Position numbers and translations under genes: made by a program
Notes under the pieces: generated by a model
What the model was told of the DNA's origin: nothing
Databases searched by the model: none
The model's input: the letters and a program-made list of their open reading frames with translations, nothing else
NCBI RefSeq assembly: GCF_016863115.1
Contig: NZ_BOOG01000051.1
Span: forward strand, 1-52,077
Source of the DNA: Sphaerimonospora thailandensis
GTDB taxonomy: Bacteria; Actinomycetota; Actinomycetes; Streptosporangiales; Streptosporangiaceae
Direction of reading: 5' to 3'
DNA length: 52,077 nt
In this document: one piece after another, positions 1-7,041 of the stretch
Layout of the letters: the number at the start of each line of letters is the position of its first letter
Numbering within the stretch: the stretch's first letter is position 1

Positions 1-112
1 AGCGGCCTCCCGACGCAGGGAGATCAGAGCGAATCGGATGGGGAGCGGGATTGCCTCGACTGCCTCGACTGTTTCGATTTTCTCCAAGGGGCCGGGCCGA
101 AGGGAACGGGTG

Positions 113-397
113 ATGAACCCCATTGATGCCGCTGCGGTGGCGAACATGAATCAGACGGCGGAGGCGAACAAGCTGATCCGGCTCCGCTACGAACTCCTCA
201 AGCTCGGCATTGTCGCGGAACTGCGCGACAACAACACCGCGCTCATGGTGAGTCCCCCTGGCGGTCGTGGGCTGCCGGTGTGGGTGTTCGTCGGGTACGG
301 CGGGGCGTACTTCTCCTGGCAGTCGGCTGAGAAGCGGCACCCGGTCTCCGACGTGGAGGGCGCGGCGCAGGTGTTGGCCGCCTACGTGCGGCGCTGA
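113..397 (+). CDS. Small hypothetical protein of the AICE remnant
   Basis: This encodes 94 residues. I chose the ATG at 113 over an upstream ATG at 38 because a purine-rich stretch (GAAGGGAACGG) precedes it and the residues before it look like untranslated leader. I see no signal peptide, membrane segment or helix-turn-helix. The product is a compact mixed protein with a central hydrophobic and aromatic stretch (PVWVFVGYGGAYFSW) and ends in YVRR. It lies upstream of a KorSA-type repressor in the same direction, a spot where AICEs often carry short conserved unknown genes. I do not recognise the family and assign no function. Confidence 0.55.
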   Translation: MNPIDAAAVANMNQTAEANKLIRLRYELLKLGIVAELRDNNTALMVSPPGGRGLPVWVFVGYGGAYFSWQSAEKRHPVSDVEGAAQVLAAYVRR

Positions 398-595
398 GAT
401 CGGCGCGGCGGGGCAGTGAGCCGACTGGCGGGGTAGGGGCCGGTTGGCGTACATGAATCCTGCTCCGTCGCGCCTTTCCCCGGCAGGGCCGCGTACGCCC
501 GCAAGCCCCCGTGGTCCGTGCGTGGCCCTGCCGTCTTCCCTCCTTGACCCCCACTCCCTCTCTTCGTGCGGCCGGTGCCGGATCGGGTGGAGGAA

Positions 596-624
596 GTGAC
601 AGAACCGCTGAGCCGGTCTAGGCT
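596..624 (+). promoter_or_regulatory. Candidate promoter of the GntR repressor gene
   Basis: GTGACA (596-601) and TAGGCT (619-624) are separated by 17 bp and lie about 40 bp before the ATG at 666. The -10 region runs into TAGGCTCAAACTTGGT, which shares its first bases with the pra operators at 2068 and 2110 (TAGGC, then ACTTG). Autorepression is therefore possible, but the match is weak. Confidence 0.35.
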
Positions 625-665
625 CAAACTTGGTAAAACAACCTGTCGGCTGCTGGACGGTCGTG

Positions 666-1397
666 ATGTCTCTAGAGTCCGTGCCCCCGAAGTATGCACA
701 GCTTGTGCAGACGCTTCAGCGGCGTATCGAGGCGGGACACTACCCTCCCGGATCGCTTCTCCCCAGTGAGAACCAGTTGATCCAAGAGTTCGGCGTGTCT
801 CGGCCGACTGTCGTTGCCGCCTTGCGCGTGCTCCGCGAACAGGGGTGGATCGAATCCCAGCAAGGCAAGGGCCGGTTCGTGCGGGGCCGTCCTGCGCTCG
901 CCTCGGTCGAGCAAGCTCGCCCCGGTCACGCCTACTTGACCACCCCGGAAACAGGGTTGCCCGGTGAGCTCCTGGAGGCCGGGGCGGTAGCCGTACCCAA
1001 CCGGGTTGCCGCGCTGCTCGACCTGCCGCCCAAGAGCAAGGCATTCCTTCGCCGGCGCCTCGTATCGCGCGGGGATGAGCCGTCTGAGATCGTGTCACTG
1101 TGGCTGCCGCTGGACCTGTCGGAGGGCACCGACCTGACGAGCGCCCAACCCCTCGCGCAAGGGGCACGCGATCACGTCCAGGCACGCAAGGGCGTCCGCT
1201 TTGATCACGTAGTCGAGCAGATCACCGCGCGCATGCCGAGCACGGAGGAAGTCAAGCAGCTTGGCATGCCAAAGAACACGCCGGTTCTCGACGTGTATGC
1301 GGCCGTACGCGATCCCGGCGGGCGTCCCCTCGCCGTGCTCGCCGTGGTGCTCCCCGCCGACCGTCATGAGCTGGAAGACGCCTATCCGCTCAGCTGA
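666..1397 (+). CDS. GntR-family (HutC/UTRA) repressor, KorSA-like
   Basis: This is a 243-residue regulator. Residues about 5-75 form a GntR winged helix (PPKYAQLVQTLQRRIEAG, then LLPSENQLIQEFGVSRPTV and a wing ending GKGRFV). Residues about 95-240 look like a UTRA effector domain. The start is set at ATG 666, because a TTG at 630 would add residues outside the family pattern. In pSAM2-type AICEs a GntR protein, KorSA, represses pra and so keeps the element integrated. The pra-like gene lies 0.8 kb downstream behind a strong paired inverted repeat, which fits that role. The gene looks intact, so the repressor may outlive the element it controlled. Assignment as KorSA is by position and family, not by alignment. 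Confidence 0.8.
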   Translation: MSLESVPPKYAQLVQTLQRRIEAGHYPPGSLLPSENQLIQEFGVSRPTVVAALRVLREQGWIESQQGKGRFVRGRPALASVEQARPGHAYLTTPETGLPGELLEAGAVAVPNRVAALLDLPPKSKAFLRRRLVSRGDEPSEIVSLWLPLDLSEGTDLTSAQPLAQGARDHVQARKGVRFDHVVEQITARMPSTEEVKQLGMPKNTPVLDVYAAVRDPGGRPLAVLAVVLPADRHELEDAYPLS

Positions 1398-1487
1398 TCA
1401 TGTGAAGTACGCCGTTAATGTGGCGATCACCCATCGGCGTTCGGCATCTGCACGCGCTTCCGGTATCCCTCTGGCACCATTTGTCCC

Positions 1488-1940
1488 ATGGAGATCCTCC
1501 CGGGCATTGGCGTGGCGCTCGTCAAGATCGGAGAATCCCGGTCGGAGGTGGAGCGTCGAATCGGCCCTCCGGTCCATGAGCGGCCCAGCCAGAGGGACGT
1601 CTACGCCACCACGCCCATGCTCGTCGTCCATTACACCCCGGAGGATCTCGTGGAACTCGTCGAGATCGGATACTCCGGCGACGGGCAGGAGGAAGTCTTC
1701 CTCGATGGCGTCCAGCTGACCTTCCGCTTCCTCGATGACGTTGTGCATGACCTGACAGCGAAGGGCTACACCAGCACCCCTTCGGACATCGGTTTCGATT
1801 TCCACGCCGGGTTCGCCGTCTGGTCGATGGACTCGCGATGGGCTCGTGACCTTGATCCGAATGCCGACGAGGACGACGAGCGCAAGGTGTCCGAGGGTGT
1901 GTCGGTCGCTCCGTACGCCTACTTCACTCAAGAGATCTAG
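1488..1940 (+). CDS. Hypothetical protein, 150 residues
   Basis: This is an acidic, soluble-looking protein that starts MEILPGIGVALVKIGESRSEV and ends YAYFTQEI. No obvious ribosome-binding site precedes the ATG, and no signal peptide, transmembrane segment or DNA-binding motif is visible. It lies between the GntR repressor and pra of the AICE remnant. Regular alternation of hydrophobic and charged residues and intact third-position GC bias suggest a real gene. Some small accessory proteins in mobile elements act as immunity or anti-defence factors, but nothing in the sequence supports that here. Confidence 0.55.
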   Translation: MEILPGIGVALVKIGESRSEVERRIGPPVHERPSQRDVYATTPMLVVHYTPEDLVELVEIGYSGDGQEEVFLDGVQLTFRFLDDVVHDLTAKGYTSTPSDIGFDFHAGFAVWSMDSRWARDLDPNADEDDERKVSEGVSVAPYAYFTQEI

Positions 1941-2067
1941 CCTCAAGAGTGAGGGCACTCCCCGGCCGAACGGAGATAGATGGCTCCTCATCGTCTGACA
2001 GCGCTTCGTCGGCTCCCGCGTCCGGAATGACTTCTGGAACTCCTACCTCTTTCGCTCGTTTCGCTCC

Positions 2068-2129
2068 TAGGCACTTGACCTAGCAAGTGGGCTCTCTTAT
2101 TGTCGAACCCTTGATAGGTTAAGTGCCTA
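2068..2129. promoter_or_regulatory. Paired inverted operator sites upstream of pra
   Basis: TAGGCACTTGACCTAGCAAG (2068-2087) and the reverse complement of 2110-2129, TAGGCACTTAACCTATCAAG, match at 18 of 20 positions. They face each other across 22 bp. The left copy overlaps the -35 of the pra promoter and the right copy lies just downstream of the -10. This arrangement is expected for a repressor that clamps the promoter, most likely the GntR protein encoded at 666-1397. The repeat is read directly; the assignment of the binding protein is inference. Confidence 0.7.
2075..2103 (+). promoter_or_regulatory. Promoter of pra
   Basis: TTGACC (2075-2080) and TATTGT (2098-2103) are separated by 17 bp, close to the sigma-70-type consensus. 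The promoter is sandwiched between the two operator copies and fires toward the ATG at 2154. Confidence 0.6.
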
Positions 2130-2153
2130 TCAGTCGAGAGAGTAGGAACCACC

Positions 2154-2585
2154 ATGGCTCTTCAAGGTCCCATCCCCGTCACCTTCGACAAGGTGTTTCC
2201 GCACGGCTGCTACCTCGTGGGCGCGGTCGAGCAGGTCAAGGACTTCGACGCCTCGACCAACGGCAGGTTCGTCCAGGCGCGCGACAAGGAGACGGGGGAG
2301 CTCGTCTGGCAGATCGCCGTCATGGACGCCGACCCGGAGGTCAAGCCCGCTCAGAAGACGGTCGCCGTGAAGATCGTGGCCCCGGTTCAGCCGGTTCCCC
2401 CGGCCCAGATGCCGGGCCTGCCCTTCACGCCGGTCGAGTTCGACGGCATCTCGGTCACCCCGTACGTCAACGGAAACGGACGGCTGGCCTACTCCATCCG
2501 AGTCCGCGAGATGCGCGCTCCCCGCTCCGCTGCCGTCGCCGCGAAGAACGGCAACGCCAGTAGCAAGGACGGGGCGGCGGCGTGA
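2154..2585 (+). CDS. pra: AICE replication/excision activator, Pra-like
   Basis: This encodes 143 residues beginning MALQGPIPVTFDKVFPHG. It resembles proteins commonly annotated as plasmid replication, integration and excision activator in pSAM2-type AICEs: VFPHG, then a D-DA-T pattern, VWQIAVMDADPE, VKIVAP, PFTPVEFDGISVTPYV, and a disordered Ala/Lys/Asn tail. In pSAM2, Pra turns on replication and excision genes and is held off by KorSA. The operator pair immediately upstream agrees with that. In a complete element rep, xis and int functions would accompany it. Here the next coding sequence is a truncated integrase only about 25 bp later, so Pra probably has nothing left to activate in cis. 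Confidence 0.72.
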   Translation: MALQGPIPVTFDKVFPHGCYLVGAVEQVKDFDASTNGRFVQARDKETGELVWQIAVMDADPEVKPAQKTVAVKIVAPVQPVPPAQMPGLPFTPVEFDGISVTPYVNGNGRLAYSIRVREMRAPRSAAVAAKNGNASSKDGAAA

Positions 2586-2610
2586 CCCGAGATCCCTACA
2601 CCTACGCTCC

Positions 2611-3078
2611 ACGGGTGAGCTGGTGCTCGGTCCACCCAAGTCCAAAGCGGGGCTTCGGGTCGTCGGCATCCCGCAGGCCATCGTTCCCGCGCTACGTGAG
2701 CACCTGAGCACGTACGTCAAGGACGAACCGGGCGCGCTGCTCTTCCCTGGTGCCAAGGGCGGGCCGCTGCGGCGTAGCGGCTTCAACACCCGTACGCGCT
2801 GGGTGGACGTGGTCAAGGACATGGGCATGCCTGGCCTGCACTTCCATGATCTTCGCCACACTGGAAACATGCTGGCGGCTGAATCCGGCGCGGGCCTCAA
2901 GGATCTGATGGCGCGGATGGGTCACGACAACGTGCGGGCAGCGATGATCTATCAGCACGCAGTCCGCGGTGCCGACAAGGCGATCACGGACGCGATCGAC
3001 CGGCACATCGGCGCGGCCGACGACCCTGGCGGCGAGGACGACGACGGCGCGGCCGGGGTGTTGGCTCCGGTGGGCTGA
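2611..3078 (+). pseudogene. Tyrosine integrase, C-terminal half only (AICE int remnant)
   Basis: The reading frame is integrase-like from about 2611 (TGELVLGPPKSKAG). It carries the C-terminal catalytic boxes of a phage-type tyrosine recombinase: HDLRHTGNMLAA (the H-x-x-R pair), LMARMGHDN (second His) and AAMIYQHA (the nucleophilic Tyr). The N-terminal core-binding and SAM-like domains and the first catalytic Arg box are missing, so roughly the first 220-250 residues are lost and the protein cannot recombine DNA. The fusion point lies about 25 bp after the pra stop, so a deletion has removed everything between pra and mid-int. It is followed by the att remnant at 3180, which is where an AICE integrase gene normally ends. 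Confidence 0.8.
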
Positions 3079-3084
3079 TCAACG

Positions 3085-3106
3085 GCTAATGGCACGCTAA
3101 TGGCAC
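3085..3106. repeat. Tandem 11-bp repeat between int and att
   Basis: GCTAATGGCAC occurs twice in perfect tandem (3085-3095 and 3096-3106), just after the integrase stop. A related pair, GCTTAATGGCCC then GCTAATGGCCC, occurs at 51806-51828. The arrangement fits accessory (arm-type) binding sites for integrase or Xis, but that is inference. Confidence 0.5.
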
Positions 3107-3179
3107 ACGAAGATCAAAGAGCCACAGGAACAGTCAAGGCCCGGGTGGGGATGTACTCCCTGACCTGGGCCTTTGCTCT

Positions 3180-3204
3180 TGGAGCGGGTGACGGGAATCG
3201 AACC
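3180..3204 (-). other. att remnant: 3' end of tRNA-Gly (degraded)
   Basis: Read on the minus strand, these 25 bases end in GATTCCCGTCACCCGCTCCA, the T-arm and acceptor end of an actinobacterial tRNA-Gly of the GCGGGTG class. The match stops inside the T-arm, so there is no functional tRNA. The upstream flank (CCTGGGCCTTTGCTCTTGGAG) also matches the flank of the second copy at 51680. Position just after an int tail identifies it as an att site. Confidence 0.75.
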
Positions 3205-3306
3205 GGACCGGTAATAGGGTTCTCACCTGCGGGTTTGCTGTTAACGCTGGTCGCGCCTATCGGGTTGAGCCGGGTTCTGCGGCGTTCTACCCACTCCTGC
3301 CAGTCT

Positions 3307-3328
3307 GGTGTGCCCAAGTGGGCACACC
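3307..3328. terminator. Perfect 9-bp hairpin of unknown role
   Basis: GGTGTGCCC and GGGCACACC are perfect arms around a 4-base loop (AAGT). No T-run follows on either strand, so a factor-independent terminator is not well supported. It could equally be an operator of the vanished plasmid genes. It lies between the att remnant and the plasmid-gene fragment at 3428. Confidence 0.35.
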
Positions 3329-3427
3329 GATGATCTCGCTCGATGGGGATTCAAGTCGGTGGGCGGAGGCGAGCCACAAGAAGAGCAGAAGGAGGACGCC
3401 GACTTGCCTGCCGAGCACGACGGGAAC

Positions 3428-3586
3428 GGCCGGGTGCTGCAGCGAGAGGCCTGGCGATGGGCGCAGCAGAACCGCCATGCCGACGGAGACCTACCGAGCG
3501 GTGTGGCCATCGCCCAGGCCTTCGCCCGCAGTTCCCGATGGGGCCGCATGGTCAAGAAGGCCGGACTCACCGGTGAATTGGGCTGA
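3428..3586 (+). pseudogene. C-terminal stub of an AICE/plasmid protein (DUF2637-type tail)
   Basis: The frame ending at 3586 contains AWRWAQQNRHADGDLPSG and IAQAFARSSRWGRMVKKAG. I recognise this as the typical C-terminal tail of Streptomyces plasmid/AICE proteins with an N-terminal DUF2637 membrane domain (GR-x-IA-x-x-FGR-x-RWGRLVK pattern). The membrane domain itself is absent upstream, where the frame has no plausible start. It is probably debris from a second AICE whose other genes were replaced by the catabolic island. Confidence 0.5.
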
Positions 3587-3800
3587 TGCCCGCATATGAT
3601 CGGGATGAACCCGCTGGATCCTACGTAAGAACCGCCGCCAAGCTCGATATCCAGGGATAGCCAGGGTGACTACTGCCCCATTGGATCCAGCGGGCGTGGA
3701 ACTGGTCCGTACGATGCCGAGTTTCCGTGACACCTGACCGGCTCCGGGCGCCTGCTGATCCCGATGCCGCGCCCCACCTCTCGACGTACAGTGCTCCTCT
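3587..3800. other. Non-coding junction with a 12-bp inverted repeat
   Basis: I see no gene. CCCGCTGGATCC (3610-3621) and GGATCCAGCGGG (3683-3694) are a perfect inverted repeat 61 bp apart, which could be the remains of a small mobile element or a recombination scar at the left edge of the catabolic block. Confidence 0.4.
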
Positions 3801-4460
3801 TCAGGGCTTTTGTGGAACCTTCCAGATCGAGGTGATTTGACCGGTCGTCACCAGGTTCTGCTCCGGCAAGAATGCCGCATAGTGTGGTGCCCAGGAGTGC
3901 CCCGGCTGATCGGTCGCGTTGGCGATCGCATCGAAGGCCACAATCGGGTGGAAGTCGAGCTCGAACGCATCGCGTGCCGTGTATTCGACGCACCCGTTGG
4001 CTGCGAGACCCGTGACGATCACCGATCGTACGCCTGCCTTCCGCAACGACTGCTCCAGCCGCGTGCCGCGGAAGGAGCTGCGTCGCCTCTTGACGTGCAC
4101 ATGATCGCCCGGCAGTGGACTCAGTTCGTCGACGATCTGAGCACCCCACGTACCGGCGATGCATTGCCTGGGCTCGTATCCCTTCCCGAGCGCCTCCGAG
4201 ATCCACACCGCTGATGCGCTGGAGCCATCGGCCTCCTGCTCGATGCGGATGAAGTGGACACCGGCACCTGCTGCACGGGCTGCTACGGTCAGATCCCGAA
4301 TTGGCTCGACGATTGCCTGCAACGCTGGGCTGCCACCGAAATAGCCGTCCGGGTGTACGAAATCGTTCTGCACGTCCACGACCACCACTGCGGTCTGCCG
4401 GGGTGTGATCTTCTCTTCGATAGTGGCGGGCAGAAGGTGCCCGAGGTACTCGCGGTTCAT
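3801..4460 (-). CDS. Isochorismatase-family cysteine hydrolase
   Basis: This encodes 219 residues with the family's catalytic triad in place: D29 (VVDVQNDF), K124 (HVHVKRRRSSF) and C157 (LAANGCVEYTARDAF). The fold is the single-domain alpha/beta hydrolase of nicotinamidases, N-carbamoylsarcosine amidases and maleamate amidases, which use the Cys to cleave amides, or vinyl ethers in isochorismatase itself. Length is normal. Its ATG follows the TGA of the upstream SDR by one base, so the two are translationally coupled. It is the last gene of the long minus-strand catabolic block. The actual substrate is not evident; an amide or carbamoyl intermediate is possible. Confidence 0.8.
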   Translation of the reverse strand: MNREYLGHLLPATIEEKITPRQTAVVVVDVQNDFVHPDGYFGGSPALQAIVEPIRDLTVAARAAGAGVHFIRIEQEADGSSASAVWISEALGKGYEPRQCIAGTWGAQIVDELSPLPGDHVHVKRRRSSFRGTRLEQSLRKAGVRSVIVTGLAANGCVEYTARDAFELDFHPIVAFDAIANATDQPGHSWAPHYAAFLPEQNLVTTGQITSIWKVPQKP

Positions 4461-4461
4461 G

Positions 4462-5208
4462 TCAGACCCTCAGCGGGTGGCCGCCGCCGACGATAAGCGT
4501 CTCGCCGGTGATGAAGGACCCGGTGTCCGAGCAGAGGAAGCGCATCGCTTGGACCAGGTCGGCGCGTGTTCCTTGCCGTTTGATGAGCTGTTTGACCTGG
4601 ATCAGGTCAGTGAGCAGATCCGACGGCAACTCGTCCATGGCGTTCTCCGAGTCGATCGCGCCGGGTGCGAGCGCGTTGACACGAATGCCGTCCTCTGCGA
4701 GTTCTTTGGCCAGCGCGGTGGTCAGCCCGCGCACGGCGAGCTTGCTGACCCCATAGGCGTTGTACGATTCGAATCCGGCGATCGAGGATATGTTCAAAAC
4801 CGCCGCTCCGGGCCGCTGGGCGAGGTACGGGCGACAAGCCCGGGCACAGTTCACGATTCCGAGCACGTTGACGTCCATGAGTTGACGCCACTCGTCGACG
4901 GTCAGGGTCGTGACCGGACGATTCCACGTCATAAGGTGCAGGGCGGCGTTGTTGATCAGCACGTCCAGTCCGCCGAAGGCGGCCACCGCAATCTTGACCG
5001 CAGCCTCGACCGACGTGACGTTGCTGACGTCGCATTCCACCGCGAGGGCACGATCCGCGGGTAGCCCGCGGACCGTGCCCTCAGCGGCTGCCAGGTCGAT
5101 GTCTGCGATCACGACGCTACCGCCGGCGGTGACGATGTCGGTCGCCATCGCTTTGCCGATGCCGCGGGCCGCACCGGTAATGAAAGCGATTCTGTTAGTG
5201 AAGGCCAT
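4462..5208 (-). CDS. SDR-family NAD(P)-dependent oxidoreductase
   Basis: This is a 248-residue classical short-chain dehydrogenase: TGAARGIG at 11-18, the acidic residue ending beta-2 (VVIADID) suggesting NAD preference, NNAA near 87, Ser142 and the Y152-x-x-x-K156 pair (YGVSK), and a C-terminal GGG. AGGAG sits 12 bases before the ATG. It is clearly a paralogue of the broken SDR at 40812-41437: both share DLAAAEG, LHLM-W-PVT and NISSIAG. In that copy the catalytic Lys codon is a stop. This intact copy could therefore cover the step lost there. It probably oxidises a secondary alcohol or reduces a ketone intermediate. Confidence 0.85.
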   Translation of the reverse strand: MAFTNRIAFITGAARGIGKAMATDIVTAGGSVVIADIDLAAAEGTVRGLPADRALAVECDVSNVTSVEAAVKIAVAAFGGLDVLINNAALHLMTWNRPVTTLTVDEWRQLMDVNVLGIVNCARACRPYLAQRPGAAVLNISSIAGFESYNAYGVSKLAVRGLTTALAKELAEDGIRVNALAPGAIDSENAMDELPSDLLTDLIQVKQLIKRQGTRADLVQAMRFLCSDTGSFITGETLIVGGGHPLRV

Positions 5209-5247
5209 GTGTTCTAAACTCTCCTGACTGGGACATGTCGGGCTGCG

Positions 5248-6900
5248 TTACTTACGGTCACTGATGGGCTTCTTACCCTTGGTGATGTAGACGCCGTCGA
5301 ATTTGAGATCGGCGCGTGTGGCACCGACCTTCACCCCGCCCACATAGTCGGCGTAGGCGGTCACACCCGGCACGAAGTACAGCGGAATGCCGCCGGCCAG
5401 TTCGTCGTTGACCAGCTTCGCTGCCTTCTGGAACAGCTCGGCGCGCTTTTGTTCGTCCTCGGTGCCGTCGGCTTCCTCCACCAGCTCCTTCAGTCCGGAG
5501 AGCTCCTTCTTAGACGGGTTAAGGGTGCCATCGGCGTACAGGTACTTGATGAAGCGCTCCGACGGCTGATCCACAGCGGCGACCGCCAGTGGCGAGGAGC
5601 CGACCTTGATCTCGGCGCCACCGACGCCGTAGAGCCGCCCCACCATCGCGTTGCGATCAACGAGTTGCAGATCCATCTCGATGCCGACCTTGGCCAGCTC
5701 GGACTGGATGATCTCTCCCATCCGCTGGTATGTGGCGACGCCGGTGCCGATCTCGGAGCGGAAGCTGAGCTTCTCGGTGTCCGTGTATCCGGCTTCGGTC
5801 AGCAGTTTCTTGGCCTTCTCCGGGTCGTAGTTGTACTGCGAGTCCAGGGACTTGTCATAGGGAAGCTGGCCCTCGCGGAACCACTGGTAGGCCGGCTCGG
5901 CAAGCCCGTTCGTCATCACGCTCGCGAGGGTCTTGCGGTCCAGTGCGTACGCTATCGCCTGCCGCACCTTCAGATTGTCGAACGGAGCCCAGGCCATGTT
6001 CATCACGAACATGCGTAGTTCGTTGGTGGGCGAGATCGTGACCCGCATCCCGTCGTCGCCGCACAGCGTCGCGACCTCACCGGTGTCCACGATCTGCAGA
6101 TCCAGGTCGCCGGACTTCAGGGCACCTACGCTCGCGTCGAAGGACAGCCGCTTGAAGTCGATGCCGCCGAGCAGGCGGTTGTCGGCGTTCCAGTAGCCAT
6201 CCCAGGTCCGCACCTTGATCGATTCAACCGGGTGCCAGTCACCATCGACGCGGTACGGACCCGCACCGACTGGGTGCGCGTTGTAAGCCTCGGAACTGCC
6301 GGTCTTCTTGACCGCGGTGGGGGAGACCATCATGCCGGCCCGCCCGGCGAGAGTGATCGGCAGCGCACCCGGGTTCGGCGGCTGGAGGTCGAATTGGACC
6401 GTCAGCGGGTCGACGACCCTCACCTTCTGCACCGTCGCCAGCAGCGACTTGATGGTCGACGTGTCATCGGTCTTGGCCCGCTCTATGTTGAACTTGACCG
6501 CATCTGCATCGAACGCGGTGCCGTCCTGGAACTTCACTCCGCCACGGAGCTTGAACTCCATCGTGTCGTCGTCGATCATCTTCCAGGACGTTGCCAACTC
6601 GGGCACCGGCTTACCGGTGTCATCCAGCTTCACCAGCGCGTCGTAGATAGTGTGCAGGACGGTTATCTCACTGCCCTCGACCTGGCGGATCGGGTCCAGC
6701 GAGCTGGCGGGGGCATCACCGTAGTGCAGGATGGCGCTGCGGTCCGCGTCGGCCTTCCCCGCGTCGGGATTGGCCGTGGGGCAGCCAGCAACCTTGTCCC
6801 GTTCACCACTCGAGGATGGCGATGACTTCGAACTGCAGGCGGAAACGGTCAGGCAGGCTGCCAGGGCAGCGGCGCCGAATGTCACGTGCATGCGTTTCAT
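5248..6900 (-). CDS. ABC transporter substrate-binding lipoprotein, peptide/nickel (SBP_bac_5) type
   Basis: This encodes 550 residues. I chose the ATG at 6900 because it opens a short lipoprotein signal (MKRMHVTFGAAALAACLTV) with a lipobox ending at C22, while upstream in-frame codons do not. The mature part follows the DppA/OppA pattern: DPIRQVEGSEITVLHTIYDALV, LATSWK, KLRGGVKFQDGTAFDADAVKFNIER, VGAGPYRVDG, and VRQAIAYALDRK. It should sit on the outer membrane leaflet and deliver substrate to the permeases encoded at 16027-17852, although ten kilobases and seven genes separate them. Members of this family also bind non-peptide organic acids and glycosides. With catabolic genes all around, the ligand may be the island's growth substrate. 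Confidence 0.88.
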   Translation of the reverse strand: MKRMHVTFGAAALAACLTVSACSSKSSPSSSGERDKVAGCPTANPDAGKADADRSAILHYGDAPASSLDPIRQVEGSEITVLHTIYDALVKLDDTGKPVPELATSWKMIDDDTMEFKLRGGVKFQDGTAFDADAVKFNIERAKTDDTSTIKSLLATVQKVRVVDPLTVQFDLQPPNPGALPITLAGRAGMMVSPTAVKKTGSSEAYNAHPVGAGPYRVDGDWHPVESIKVRTWDGYWNADNRLLGGIDFKRLSFDASVGALKSGDLDLQIVDTGEVATLCGDDGMRVTISPTNELRMFVMNMAWAPFDNLKVRQAIAYALDRKTLASVMTNGLAEPAYQWFREGQLPYDKSLDSQYNYDPEKAKKLLTEAGYTDTEKLSFRSEIGTGVATYQRMGEIIQSELAKVGIEMDLQLVDRNAMVGRLYGVGGAEIKVGSSPLAVAAVDQPSERFIKYLYADGTLNPSKKELSGLKELVEEADGTEDEQKRAELFQKAAKLVNDELAGGIPLYFVPGVTAYADYVGGVKVGATRADLKFDGVYITKGKKPISDRK

Positions 6901-7041
6901 GCGCGAAACCAGCTTTCTAGGGGGCGGGCACGGGCTCCACTGACGGGCCTTGTGGAGGTTCGGCTGACTTGTTGCACAGACGCTAAGATGTGGCGTGAGC
7001 GGCGCCACGAGGCCACGCTCGACATTCTCGGCTGCAGAAGG

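Noticed and set aside
3180-3204. A tRNA-Gly gene
   Set aside because: Only the T-arm and acceptor 3' strand are present; no anticodon, D-arm or 5' acceptor strand can be formed. The same holds for 51680-51723, which stops in the anticodon loop.
3100-3333. A small gene spanning the att site
   Set aside because: The frame crosses the tandem repeat and tRNA fragment, has no ribosome-binding site and no protein-like features.
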